Positions 17,907 to 25,264 of a DNA stretch of 42,525 nt are shown piece by piece. This DNA comes from Limivicinus sp963617275 (GTDB lineage: Bacteria > Bacillota > Clostridia > Oscillospirales > Oscillospiraceae): NCBI GenBank assembly GCA_963617275.1, contig CAVENX010000017.1:1-42525 (forward strand), written 5' to 3'. Every line of letters begins with the position of its first letter. The stretch's first letter is position 1. The notes under the pieces are model-generated. The model was given only the letters and a program-made list of their open reading frames with translations, searched no databases and was not told the origin of the DNA. A program made the translations under genes and the position numbers.

Positions 17907-18808
17907 CCATGAAAGCAGTTTCCGGACGCGCCCTGCGCGACAGAAAGGAAACTTTGACCTTCTGGATGCTTGTGGCGCCGGCTCTTATAGTCATGCTGAT
18001 TTTTACCGTATATCCGGTATTCCGGAGTCTCTATCTGAGCTTTACCAAGTATAAAATGGGCGCTGCCGAACCGCAGTGGATATGGTTTGAAAACTACGCC
18101 CATTTGTTCAAAAACAAAACCTTCTGGAAGGTCATGCGCAATACGGCTCTGTTTGCCGCCATGACGGTTATTCCCAGCATGGTTCTCGGCCTTTTGCTTG
18201 CCATGCTGGTAAACCGTAAAGGCCGTCATATCGGCTTTACACGCACAGCTTTTTTCTATCCTTCCGTTATGCCGATGATAGCAATAGCAAGCGTCTGGAT
18301 GTTCATCTACATGGCCAAAAACGGATTGCTTGACCAGCTGCTTATAAAGATCGGCCTCCCGCCCGCCAATGTTCTTTCAAATAAAAATACCGTGCTTCCG
18401 GCTCTTGCCGTAATGTACGTGTGGCGTGAAGCAGGATACCTGATGGTTTTCTACCTCAGCGGTCTTCAAAGCATGAACAAGGATGTGCTGGAAGCAGCGG
18501 CGATCGACGGAGCAACCGGTTGGAAAACGTTCCGGCATATAACACTGCCTTTGCTTGCTCCCACGACGCTGTTCGTATCGACTATCGCATTCACGAACTG
18601 CTTCAAGATGGCGGATCACGTGGTTATCATGACGGAAGGTGCTCCGAACAACGGAAGCACAATGCTGATGTATTATATCTATCAGCAGGGCTTTACCAAC
18701 ATGAATTACGGCCTGTCATCTGCCCTTACAGTAATTCTGCTGTTCCTGCTGCTGGTCGTTTCACTGCCCAGGTTCTTCAGTCAGGACAGAAAAATACATT
18801 ACAACTGA
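17903..18808 (+). CDS. ABC transporter permease, UgpA/MalF-like
   Basis: A 301-residue inner-membrane permease with six predicted membrane segments, beginning near residue 20 (MLVAPALIVMLIFTVYPVF). The coupling-helix EAA motif reads EAAAIDGATGWKTFRHITLP (about residues 196-215), which docks to the ATPase. It starts at a GTG whose TG is part of the upstream stop (GTGA), an arrangement that implies translational coupling; an ATG at 17909 is the alternative. It pairs with the next gene to form the membrane channel of the importer. The family is CUT1-type sugar permeases, including glycerol-3-phosphate transporters. Confidence 0.92.
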   Translation: MTMKAVSGRALRDRKETLTFWMLVAPALIVMLIFTVYPVFRSLYLSFTKYKMGAAEPQWIWFENYAHLFKNKTFWKVMRNTALFAAMTVIPSMVLGLLLAMLVNRKGRHIGFTRTAFFYPSVMPMIAIASVWMFIYMAKNGLLDQLLIKIGLPPANVLSNKNTVLPALAVMYVWREAGYLMVFYLSGLQSMNKDVLEAAAIDGATGWKTFRHITLPLLAPTTLFVSTIAFTNCFKMADHVVIMTEGAPNNGSTMLMYYIYQQGFTNMNYGLSSALTVILLFLLLVVSLPRFFSQDRKIHYN

Positions 18809-18820
18809 AAGGGGTATAAT

Positions 18821-19687
18821 ATGGACAATAATAAAACAGCCCTTTCATCCGCCGGTAAGCCGCATCGCGGGAAAATCGATCTGCTTTCTCTTATCGCAAC
18901 CGTTCTCTCCATACTTCTGGCGCTGCTGTGGTTCGCGCCGCTGGTATGGCTCGTGGGTACTGCGCTTACGGAGACAAGCTTTAACATGACCTTTCTTCCG
19001 ACCACGCCGTTTACATGGGAACATATCAAATATGTGTGGAACGCCGTTCCTTTCGCGCAGTATTATCTGAATACGCTGACTATCTGCGTGCTGACTTTCG
19101 GGATACAGGTGGTGACGTCAACTCTCGCCGCATATGCTCTGGCGTTTTATAACGTCAAAGGCATCAAGCTCGTTTTTGTTGTCATTTTCATGCAGATAAT
19201 AATCCCGAACGACGTATTGATCATCCCCAACTTTATGACTCTGTCCAAAATGGGACTGATAGATACCAAGCTTGCCATCATGTTCCCGTTCCTCGGGAGT
19301 GCGCTGGCGATATTCCTTCTCCGTCAGACTTTTAAGACGGTTCCTCGTGCATTGGGCGAAGCCGCAAGACTTGACGGTGCAAACCTGTGGCAGATCATAT
19401 GGAGGGTATATGTTCCCTGTGCAAAGCCCGCATACCTTTCTTTTGCGGTTATTTCCGTCAGCTACCATTGGAACAATTACCTCTGGCCTCTGGTTGTCAC
19501 GCAGTCAGTTACAAACCGTCCGCTTACCGTCGGTCTGGCAATTTTTGCCAAATCAAAAGAGGCCGATATGCAGTGGTCAAATGTCTGCGCGGCGACGCTT
19601 ATCATCGTAGCTCCCCTGCTTATCACGTTTTTCATCATGCAGAAGCAATTCATGGACAGCTTTGTAGGCGCGGGGATTAAGGAGTAA
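18821..19687 (+). CDS. ABC transporter permease, UgpE/MalG-like
   Basis: The 288-residue second permease of the importer. A cytoplasmic N terminus of about 20 residues is followed by six membrane segments. The EAA motif reads EAARLDGANLWQIIWRVYVP (about residues 187-206), and the C terminus MQKQFMDSFVGAGIKE is characteristic of MalG/UgpE proteins. AAAGGGG precedes the ATG by seven bases. It lies 12 bases after the first permease gene and six bases before the hydrolase gene, so all four genes form one operon. Confidence 0.93.
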   Translation: MDNNKTALSSAGKPHRGKIDLLSLIATVLSILLALLWFAPLVWLVGTALTETSFNMTFLPTTPFTWEHIKYVWNAVPFAQYYLNTLTICVLTFGIQVVTSTLAAYALAFYNVKGIKLVFVVIFMQIIIPNDVLIIPNFMTLSKMGLIDTKLAIMFPFLGSALAIFLLRQTFKTVPRALGEAARLDGANLWQIIWRVYVPCAKPAYLSFAVISVSYHWNNYLWPLVVTQSVTNRPLTVGLAIFAKSKEADMQWSNVCAATLIIVAPLLITFFIMQKQFMDSFVGAGIKE

Positions 19688-19693
19688 CAGCAT

Positions 19694-20377
19694 ATGATCG
19701 ACTTGAATTTTCTTGGGTGCGGCGCGGCCTTTTTCCCGAAGCTTGGAAACACAAATGCGTATTTTGTAAAGGATAACCGCATTTTCTTCCTTGATTTTGG
19801 TGAATCCGCATTTGAAAAGGTGTATTCGCATCTGCACGCCGAAAGTTACACGGATATATATGTGCTGATAAGTCATTTGCATGCGGATCATGTCGGTTCT
19901 CTCGCTTCTTTCATAAGCTATATGTACTTTGTACATAACAAGACGATCCATGTGATCCACCCGTCCGAGCAGATACTGAGTCTGCTTACGCTTCAGGGGA
20001 TTGCCAGAGACGCGTATCTGCACATGACGGCTCTTCCGGCGGAAAGCGGTGTATCCGTCCGTTTTGTTCCGGTCGAACACGCAAACGATATGCGATGCTT
20101 CGGGTATGTCCTCAGCGACGGAGACAGCAGAATATATTTCAGCGGAGATGCCTCGACCGTTCCTCCGGAGATCCTGTCGGAATTTCTCGGTGGAAAAATA
20201 GAGCGTATCTATCAGGATACCGCAAGCCATAAATCGGCTTCCCACTGTTATTACAAGGATCTTATGATGCTGATTCCTGAAAACAACCGCAAAAACGTGT
20301 TCTGCATGCACTTTGACGGAGATTATGTTCAGCTGCTCAAAGAAGCGCATTTTTCCGTTGTGAAATCGAGTTTCTGA
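19694..20377 (+). CDS. Metallo-beta-lactamase-fold hydrolase in importer operon
   Basis: A 227-residue MBL-fold enzyme. The metal motif SHLHADH (H61, H63, D65, H66) is intact, followed by the YFSGDAS aspartate strand and a late CMHFDGD histidine. Overall it resembles RNase Z, PhnP-like and cyclic phosphodiesterase relatives more than beta-lactamases. It lies six bases after ugpE-like with its GGAG in the end of that gene, and a terminator follows, so it is the last gene of the importer operon. That position suggests it hydrolyses the imported compound, perhaps a phosphodiester, but no substrate can be read from the sequence. It has no signal peptide. Confidence 0.85.
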   Translation: MIDLNFLGCGAAFFPKLGNTNAYFVKDNRIFFLDFGESAFEKVYSHLHAESYTDIYVLISHLHADHVGSLASFISYMYFVHNKTIHVIHPSEQILSLLTLQGIARDAYLHMTALPAESGVSVRFVPVEHANDMRCFGYVLSDGDSRIYFSGDASTVPPEILSEFLGGKIERIYQDTASHKSASHCYYKDLMMLIPENNRKNVFCMHFDGDYVQLLKEAHFSVVKSSF

Positions 20378-20397
20378 AAAACACAGCAAATTACAGC

Positions 20398-20443
20398 AAA
20401 AAGTCCTGATAATATGTATTCTTCATATTATCAGGACTTTTTT
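20398..20443. terminator. Terminator after importer operon
   Basis: A 19-bp perfect stem, AAAAAGTCCTGATAATATG (20398-20416) with CATATTATCAGGACTTTTTT (20424-20443). It is usable on both strands between convergent genes. The AAAAAGTCCTGA/TCAGGACTTTTTT part is shared with the terminator at 14202. Confidence 0.92.
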
Positions 20444-20487
20444 GACAGTCTCTTTTCTTTTACGTTATGCCATGAAGCCACATGTAT

Positions 20488-21069
20488 TCACGATTCCGCA
20501 AGCTTTGCAATGCTTCCGATTATATTGCCGTTTATCCTCCCTGTCAGTGCGCGGTTATAATTGCAGATAAACGTTCCGGAGATGAGGATCATCATCGCCT
20601 CAGCCTCGTCCTTTCCCGCTTCTTCACCGTAAATTTCAGCAAGGCATTTTTCCATTACCTCGCGCCATTCCCGAAATTCTTCCGTGATCATTTTTCCGAT
20701 CTCGTCATTATAATGCCCGAGAATATATGTCTGCGTGGTCGCATTCGGGCGCAGCTCACCCTCCGGAGCGGCGGCGACATAGTTCATGAAAGCGTTCATA
20801 TACGCAAGGTTGGAAGCATAATCCCCCCTGCGGTGCGCCGCGAACCATTTCATACAGTGCTTTGACATATACTCCCGTGTATAACGCACATAGCTGAATA
20901 TGAGCGCGTCCTTGCTGTCAAAGTAATTGAGCAGCTTCGGATGCGACATCCCCGCCTCGGCGGCAATATCACGCAGTGTCACCTTGTCAATGGGTTTCTT
21001 CTCTATGCAGCGCTGGAAAGCCATGAGGATCTCCATGCGCGTTTTTTCTTTGTCAACAATTATAGGCAT
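20488..21069 (-). CDS. TetR family repressor
   Basis: A 193-residue TetR-type regulator. The N-terminal DNA-binding domain has the expected pattern: KEKTRMEILMAF helix 1, VTLRDIAAEAGMSHPKLLNYF helix-turn-helix (about residues 30-50) and SKDALIFSY. The ligand domain is unremarkable helix. It is divergent from the copper cassette. One operator-like site overlaps its own promoter and two lie before the cassette, so it probably represses both. The predicted transcription start coincides with the A of its ATG, and no ribosome binding site precedes it, so the mRNA is probably leaderless. TetR control is unusual for copper systems in Firmicutes, where CsoR or CopY are common. Confidence 0.88.
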   Translation of the reverse strand: MPIIVDKEKTRMEILMAFQRCIEKKPIDKVTLRDIAAEAGMSHPKLLNYFDSKDALIFSYVRYTREYMSKHCMKWFAAHRRGDYASNLAYMNAFMNYVAAAPEGELRPNATTQTYILGHYNDEIGKMITEEFREWREVMEKCLAEIYGEEAGKDEAEAMMILISGTFICNYNRALTGRINGNIIGSIAKLAES

Positions 21070-21075
21070 AGCTTG

Positions 21076-21104
21076 AGTTTAGCACATATTTACCAGCCGG
21101 TCAA
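21076..21104 (-). promoter_or_regulatory. Promoter of tetR-type gene (leaderless)
   Basis: On the minus strand TTGACC (21104-21099), 17 bases, TAAACT (21081-21076), then six bases to the ATG at 21069. The start of transcription should therefore fall on or next to the start codon. The operator at 21089-21104 covers the -35. Confidence 0.65.
21089..21104. promoter_or_regulatory. TetR operator copy 1
   Basis: TTTACCAGCCGGTCAA, matching the word TTTACC-N4-GGTCAA, which is nearly palindromic. It overlaps the repressor's own promoter. Confidence 0.65.
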
Positions 21105-21113
21105 CAAAAAAAC

Positions 21114-21142
21114 TTGACATCGCCTGTGCGTTGTGATAGCTT
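21114..21142 (+). promoter_or_regulatory. Promoter of copper cassette
   Basis: TTGACA (21114-21119), 17 bases, TAGCTT (21137-21142). Operator copies 2 and 3 lie directly downstream at the expected transcription start. Confidence 0.6.
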
Positions 21143-21145
21143 ATA

Positions 21146-21179
21146 TTTACCATTTGGTCAACATTGACCCGTGGGTAAA
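21146..21179. promoter_or_regulatory. TetR operator copies 2 and 3, head to head
   Basis: TTTACCATTTGGTCAA (21146-21161) and, inverted, TTGACCCGTGGGTAAA (21164-21179), two bases apart. Together with copy 1 they give three instances of TTTACC-N4-GGTCAA in the repressor/copper intergenic region. Confidence 0.7.
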
Positions 21180-21199
21180 TTATTTACGGAGGAAACATT

Positions 21200-21706
21200 A
21201 TGTCTGAATCACAGCAGAAAACAGTCCGGCTGCTGGACACAAAGCTTGACGCTAAAGTCATCAGGACCATTACCGCCTGCGCAGTCATTATGATCATTGC
21301 CGTACTTATTCACGACGGGGATCATATCCGTCAGGCCTTCAATTGGGGATATTCCATTCCCGTCTCACTGTGGGTACTGAATCTCACCGTTTATGTGCTG
21401 CCCGTCGTCACACTCTTCCTTGCCAAAAGCGGAAGAGCGTCCGCCACGCTTGTCGGCGCGGTCGCTGGCGTATTCACGACAGCCTCTTTCCTTATCATTC
21501 ATCTCTGCGGTTCATTTTCCGGGAATTGGGGCGTGTGGAACTTCTCCTACTTTGACCTTATCAAGGGCGTTACATACAACGGTGTATTTTATCAGGGCAT
21601 CGACTGGCTCAGCTGGGTGTTGCTGTTCCATATTCCCGTGTGCTGCCTCCCCTGCTCATGGGTATGCTTCAGGGAATACCTCAGGATAAAAAATGCAGCA
21701 GAATAA
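21200..21706 (+). CDS. Membrane protein of copper cassette, unrecognised
   Basis: A 168-residue membrane protein with four predicted transmembrane segments (about residues 23-40, 52-72, 80-103 and 138-158). It has a HDGDH cluster after the first segment and a CCLPC cluster in the last, which could bind metal, but I do not recognise the family. ATG at 21200 follows ACGGAGGA by about eight bases. Its end overlaps the ATPase start by 14 bases, so it is co-translated with the metal pump. It is the first gene under the TetR operators. A role in metal or thiol handling is inferred from position. Confidence 0.75.
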   Translation: MSESQQKTVRLLDTKLDAKVIRTITACAVIMIIAVLIHDGDHIRQAFNWGYSIPVSLWVLNLTVYVLPVVTLFLAKSGRASATLVGAVAGVFTTASFLIIHLCGSFSGNWGVWNFSYFDLIKGVTYNGVFYQGIDWLSWVLLFHIPVCCLPCSWVCFREYLRIKNAAE

Positions 21707-23303
21707 TATCGGTATATCATGTCCCACCTGCGCTGACGATAGCAGCAATGCTGGCGGCAGACTGAAGCTTTTAAGGACGCTTTGCATAAGCGTCCTTTTG
21801 ACGATGCCCCTGTTCTGGAATATGCGCCCCGCTATACAGCTCGTCATAGCAACGCTTATCCAATTCTGGCCGGGGATGTACTTCTACAAAAGCGCATGGG
21901 CGTCTCTCAGGCAGAAAGTTCTCGGAATGGACTTTCTTGTTGCACTTTCAACAACGGTCATATATCTCCACAGCGCTTACACAGTGTTTACGGTTCACGA
22001 AAACGTAAAGCTGTATTTTCTCTCCGAGGGTGTCCTGCTGTCGCTGATACTGTTCGGCAAATATATGGAGAGTACGTCGAGGTATGAAGCCTCGGAAGCG
22101 ATAAGGAAGCTTATCCGTCTTCGCCCGGAAACAGCGAATATTATCCGTGGCAGCGCCGAGATGACCGTCGGCATAGCGGAGCTTAAGCCGGACGACACCG
22201 TCATTATCCGAAGCGGTGAGCGCGTTCCGATCGACGGCGCCGTTACCGGCGGCGGATGCGAAGCAGACGAATCAATGCTCACCGGTGAAAGCACGCTCGT
22301 CTCAAAGCACATCGGTGACAGGATGTTTTGCGGCACACTTTGCAGACGCGGCGAGGCAAGACTCTCCTGCGCGGACATCGCGGGCAAGACCGTGCTCCAG
22401 CAGATAATAGATATCGTGAGCTGCGCGCAGAACGAAAAAGCCCCGATTGCCAGACTTGCGGATAAGATCGCCGCGGTATTCGTTCCGGTCGTTATTGTGA
22501 TATCCGCTGCGGTTTTTTGTCTGAGATACTTTTGTATAGACGCCGGGAATCTCTCCTCCGCGGTGAACTGCGTCTGCGCGACGCTTGTAATAGCGTGTCC
22601 GTGTGCGCTTGGACTTGCGACGCCGACCTCGATCATGACAGGCTCCGGCAGGGCGGCAGAGCTTGGCGTGCTGTTCCGCGGCGGAGAGCAGCTGGAAACA
22701 GCGTACAAAACCGACGCCGTCATATTCGACAAAACCGGCACATTGACGCTCGGCCTTTCTGACGGGGAGGAGCAGCTGCGCGCCGGCTCCGCCGCAGTTA
22801 TAGAAGACCTGAAAAAGCGCGGCATGGAAATATGGATGATCAGCGGCGACAAGAAGGACAAAGCCGATCGAATAGCCGGGCTTTTAGGCATAGAAAACGT
22901 TCTCAGTGAGGTAAAGCCGCAGGACAAGGCAGACGCCGTAAAGGCGCTTCAGGCACGCGGAAAAAGAGTATGCTTCGTAGGTGACGGCATAAATGATTCT
23001 CCGGCTCTTGCATGTGCCGACACAGGCATCGCCCTCGGCTGCGGCACGGATATCGCCATCTCCTCGGCGGATGTAATGATAGCGGGAAGCAGCATCGAAA
23101 GCGTCAGAACCGTATTCGATATATCCTCCGCCACAATGAAAAACGTCCGACAGAATCTTATATGGGCGCTTATATACAACATCATCTGTATTCCCCTCGC
23201 CGCCGCCGGAATAATCAACCCGTCAATCGCCGCCGCGGCTATGTCGCTCAGTTCAAACGGCGTTCTGCTGAACGCATTGAGGTTGAAAAAGTATGGTAAA
23301 TGA
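21693..23303 (+). CDS. CopA-like P1B-type ATPase lacking the nucleotide-binding domain
   Basis: A 536-residue heavy-metal P-type ATPase, shorter than the usual 700-800. It keeps the membrane motif CPC (302-304), the actuator TGES (197-200), the phosphorylation site DKTGT (Asp346), the hinge GDGINDSP (430-437) and flanking membrane helices. It has no N-terminal HMA domain, only a CPTC remnant at residues 10-13. Most strikingly, only about 15 residues separate DKTGTLT from the LRAGSAAVIEDLKKRG helix of the P domain; the N domain that normally binds ATP (about 100 residues, with the HP dipeptide) is missing. The frame is open, so this is not a frameshift. CPC suggests Cu(I). Whether it pumps is uncertain. 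The HMA domain is supplied by the next gene, which overlaps by 11 bases. Confidence 0.9.
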   Translation: MQQNNIGISCPTCADDSSNAGGRLKLLRTLCISVLLTMPLFWNMRPAIQLVIATLIQFWPGMYFYKSAWASLRQKVLGMDFLVALSTTVIYLHSAYTVFTVHENVKLYFLSEGVLLSLILFGKYMESTSRYEASEAIRKLIRLRPETANIIRGSAEMTVGIAELKPDDTVIIRSGERVPIDGAVTGGGCEADESMLTGESTLVSKHIGDRMFCGTLCRRGEARLSCADIAGKTVLQQIIDIVSCAQNEKAPIARLADKIAAVFVPVVIVISAAVFCLRYFCIDAGNLSSAVNCVCATLVIACPCALGLATPTSIMTGSGRAAELGVLFRGGEQLETAYKTDAVIFDKTGTLTLGLSDGEEQLRAGSAAVIEDLKKRGMEIWMISGDKKDKADRIAGLLGIENVLSEVKPQDKADAVKALQARGKRVCFVGDGINDSPALACADTGIALGCGTDIAISSADVMIAGSSIESVRTVFDISSATMKNVRQNLIWALIYNIICIPLAAAGIINPSIAAAAMSLSSNGVLLNALRLKKYGK

Positions 23304-24201
23304 AAAGTTTGTCAGCAAGGTGGACGGTATGATATGCCCTCAATGCGAAGACGAGATCGCCGCCGCCCTTCTTCACACCCGCGGCATAATTGGCTGTAAC
23401 GTGAGCTACCGCAAAAGTCAGGTAACCGCCGAATACGACCCGGAGATCATATCCGCTGGCGGAATAAAAGGGGTCTTATCCGCCGCGGGTTACCCCGTCG
23501 GTAACGGCAGCAGCGGCAGGCGGGCAGATATTATCGCGCTTATTTCGGTCATTTGTCTGTATTTCGCCGTTCCCGCAGCAACCGGACTTGTAAAGGTTCC
23601 AGCGGCGGAAAGCGGCGTCGGCCCCACCGCACTGTTTATAATAGGCATACTGTCCGGAGTACACTGCATCGGAATGTGCGGCGGCATCATGCTGTCGCAG
23701 GGAAACGCGCTGCTCTATAACGGCGGCAGGGTTTTGAGCTACACGCTCATGGGCGCCCTCTTCGGAGCGGCAGGAAAGGCCTTCGGATACGACGCTGAGA
23801 TGAAAAGTATGCTTTTTACGGTGTGTGGGCTGCTTGTAGTGCTGATAGGGCTTAAAATGTGGGGCGTTCCGTTCCTGCGCCGGATAAGTCCGGCGCTTAC
23901 AAAGCCTTGCAGATTCAGTGGCAAGGCTTTTTGCGTGGGTGTTCTGACCGGCCTTATGCCGTGCGGCGCTTTATCCTCGATGTGGATGCTTGCGGCGTCC
24001 TCCGGATCGTGGCTCGGCGGTGCGGCAGACATGCTTGCGTTTGCGCTGGGAAGCTGCGTTTTTATGCTGGCTTTCGGACTGCTCGGTACATTTATCCCGA
24101 AAAAGTACAACAAATACATGCTGAAATGCAGCACGGTACTGATAGTCGCGCTTGGTCTTATTCTGACGACAAAGGGAATAAAGATCATGCTTGTTCCGTA
24201 A
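23293..24201 (+). CDS. HMA domain fused to UreH/TauE-SafE-like membrane domain
   Basis: A 302-residue fusion. Residues 5-70 form a heavy-metal-associated domain with the metal site MICPQC (Cys15, Cys18). The rest is a six- to seven-segment membrane domain of the UreH_2 (sulfite exporter TauE/SafE-like) family, with the hallmark GVHCIGMCGGI and GLMPCGALSSMW repeats containing paired cysteines. Such HMA-UreH proteins occur next to copper ATPases and cytochrome oxidase assembly genes, and probably move or hand over copper. It overlaps the ATPase gene by 11 bases, so the HMA domain absent from the ATPase may act in trans from here. The role is inferred from domains and context. Confidence 0.85.
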   Translation: MVNEKFVSKVDGMICPQCEDEIAAALLHTRGIIGCNVSYRKSQVTAEYDPEIISAGGIKGVLSAAGYPVGNGSSGRRADIIALISVICLYFAVPAATGLVKVPAAESGVGPTALFIIGILSGVHCIGMCGGIMLSQGNALLYNGGRVLSYTLMGALFGAAGKAFGYDAEMKSMLFTVCGLLVVLIGLKMWGVPFLRRISPALTKPCRFSGKAFCVGVLTGLMPCGALSSMWMLAASSGSWLGGAADMLAFALGSCVFMLAFGLLGTFIPKKYNKYMLKCSTVLIVALGLILTTKGIKIMLVP

Positions 24202-24357
24202 ACGGCTGCGGAGTTTTTGCAAGAGCGTTTGTGTATTTATTTATGCAGGAATTTACAGAATAAGCCTAAATTTGCAGTATATTGTCTTGCCGTTGAAACA
24301 GTTTTTTGAAAAACGTGATTTAATGGAGTGCATTTTGCCAAAATCGAAAAACGGTAC

Positions 24358-24385
24358 TTGACAATCGGTCGTTTCATGTTAATAT
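24358..24385 (+). promoter_or_regulatory. Promoter of second small RNA candidate
   Basis: TTGACA (24358-24363), 16 bases, TAATAT (24380-24385), in a gap with no open reading frame behind it. Confidence 0.65.
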
Positions 24386-24390
24386 ATAAA

Positions 24391-24510
24391 CACAATGTTC
24401 CTTGACAATGCAGAATATTTTTATGAGTACACAGCCCATAGTCTATTCTGTATTGCAATTTTTTTAATATTGTTTTTTGATTCCCGACGGGTGGCATGTG
24501 CCACCCGTTT
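24391..24510 (+). ncRNA. Candidate small RNA between copper cassette and CYTH-like gene
   Basis: Downstream of the promoter at 24358, TTGACAATGCAGAATA (24402-24417) pairs with TATTCTGTATTGCAA (24444-24458): about 15 bp with one G-U and one bulged A. Seven T's follow, giving a terminator-like end near 24465. Read-through would stop at a second hairpin at 24487-24508. No coding frame with a ribosome binding site lies inside. The expected RNA is about 70 or 120 nt. I do not recognise a known family. Confidence 0.45.
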
Positions 24511-24515
24511 TTTTC
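24487..24515. terminator. Intrinsic terminator
   Basis: A GC-rich 9-10-bp stem, ACGGGTGGC with GCCACCCGT, around ATGT and followed by seven T's. Confidence 0.85.
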
Positions 24516-24564
24516 TTTAAATTTCCGCGATTTTACATGGATTTTACTTCGCTCTGTGCCGGAT

Positions 24565-24593
24565 TTTACAATCCGCTTTTATACTTGTATAAA
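24565..24593 (+). promoter_or_regulatory. Promoter of CYTH-like/ppx genes
   Basis: TTTACA (24565-24570), 17 bases, TATAAA (24588-24593). The predicted 5' leader of about 60 bases ends in AGAGGAG before the ATG at 24662. Confidence 0.65.
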
Positions 24594-24661
24594 AAGGCAT
24601 TGCCGGCTCGCCTTTTTAGAATAGATTTCAAATTATATTAAATTCAAGAGGAGAAATAATC

Positions 24662-25252
24662 ATGGAAAAAATTATTCCGCGCTGGGAGTGGCGTACATTC
24701 GGTACTAAGTTCGGTGTTTCCGAGGAGAAAATTCAGAACCACAAGCTGGGAAATTTCAAGCGCAGCTCCGAAAAATACATTCTCTCCAGAAAGAGCAACG
24801 ATAACTGCAAGATCCGCGACGATCTTATGGACATCAAGCGTCTCAAGCAGGTCGATGAGAACAAGCTCGAGCAGTGGTGCCCCGTTCTCAAGGAAACTTT
24901 CCCCATGAGCAAGGAAACCATCGAGACTCTGTTCCGTGACTTCTTCAATGTGGACGTCCCCGAGTTCAAGCGCGACAGCTACACCTACGAGCAGTATCTT
25001 GAAGAGCTGGTCGCCCCCGCAAAGGATCTTGAGATCGTTGATGTTTACAAGGAGCGCTCCATCTACGTTATCAACCTCGCTATCGTCGAAATCGCCGAAG
25101 TCACCTTCAACGGTGTGCCTACCCGCACCATCTGCGTTGAGCACGAGGATCCCAAGAACGTTATCAACACCGTCTGCCAGCTCGGCCTTGACCGCTTTGA
25201 GAACATCAACTACCTCAGCGCAATGAAAGCCGCCGTCGGCATGGACAAGTAA
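24662..25252 (+). CDS. CYTH-like protein (putative), polyphosphate-related
   Basis: A 196-residue soluble protein. The order of elements resembles CYTH/triphosphate-tunnel enzymes: an N-terminal strand RWEWRTFG, YILSRKS...CKIRDDLMDIKRL with alternating basic residues, a RSIYVINLAIVEIAEVTFNG strand pair, TRTICVEHEDP and a terminal LGLDRFENINYLSAM. The usual ExExK opening is not clear, so the assignment is tentative. CYTH proteins bind or cleave inorganic triphosphate and polyphosphate. The next gene, 12 bases away, is a Ppx/GppA phosphatase, which supports a link to polyphosphate or (p)ppGpp. AGAGGAG lies eight bases before the ATG. Codon use is highly biased to C-ending codons, suggesting strong expression. 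Confidence 0.6.
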   Translation: MEKIIPRWEWRTFGTKFGVSEEKIQNHKLGNFKRSSEKYILSRKSNDNCKIRDDLMDIKRLKQVDENKLEQWCPVLKETFPMSKETIETLFRDFFNVDVPEFKRDSYTYEQYLEELVAPAKDLEIVDVYKERSIYVINLAIVEIAEVTFNGVPTRTICVEHEDPKNVINTVCQLGLDRFENINYLSAMKAAVGMDK

Positions 25253-25264
25253 GAGGGACGCCGG

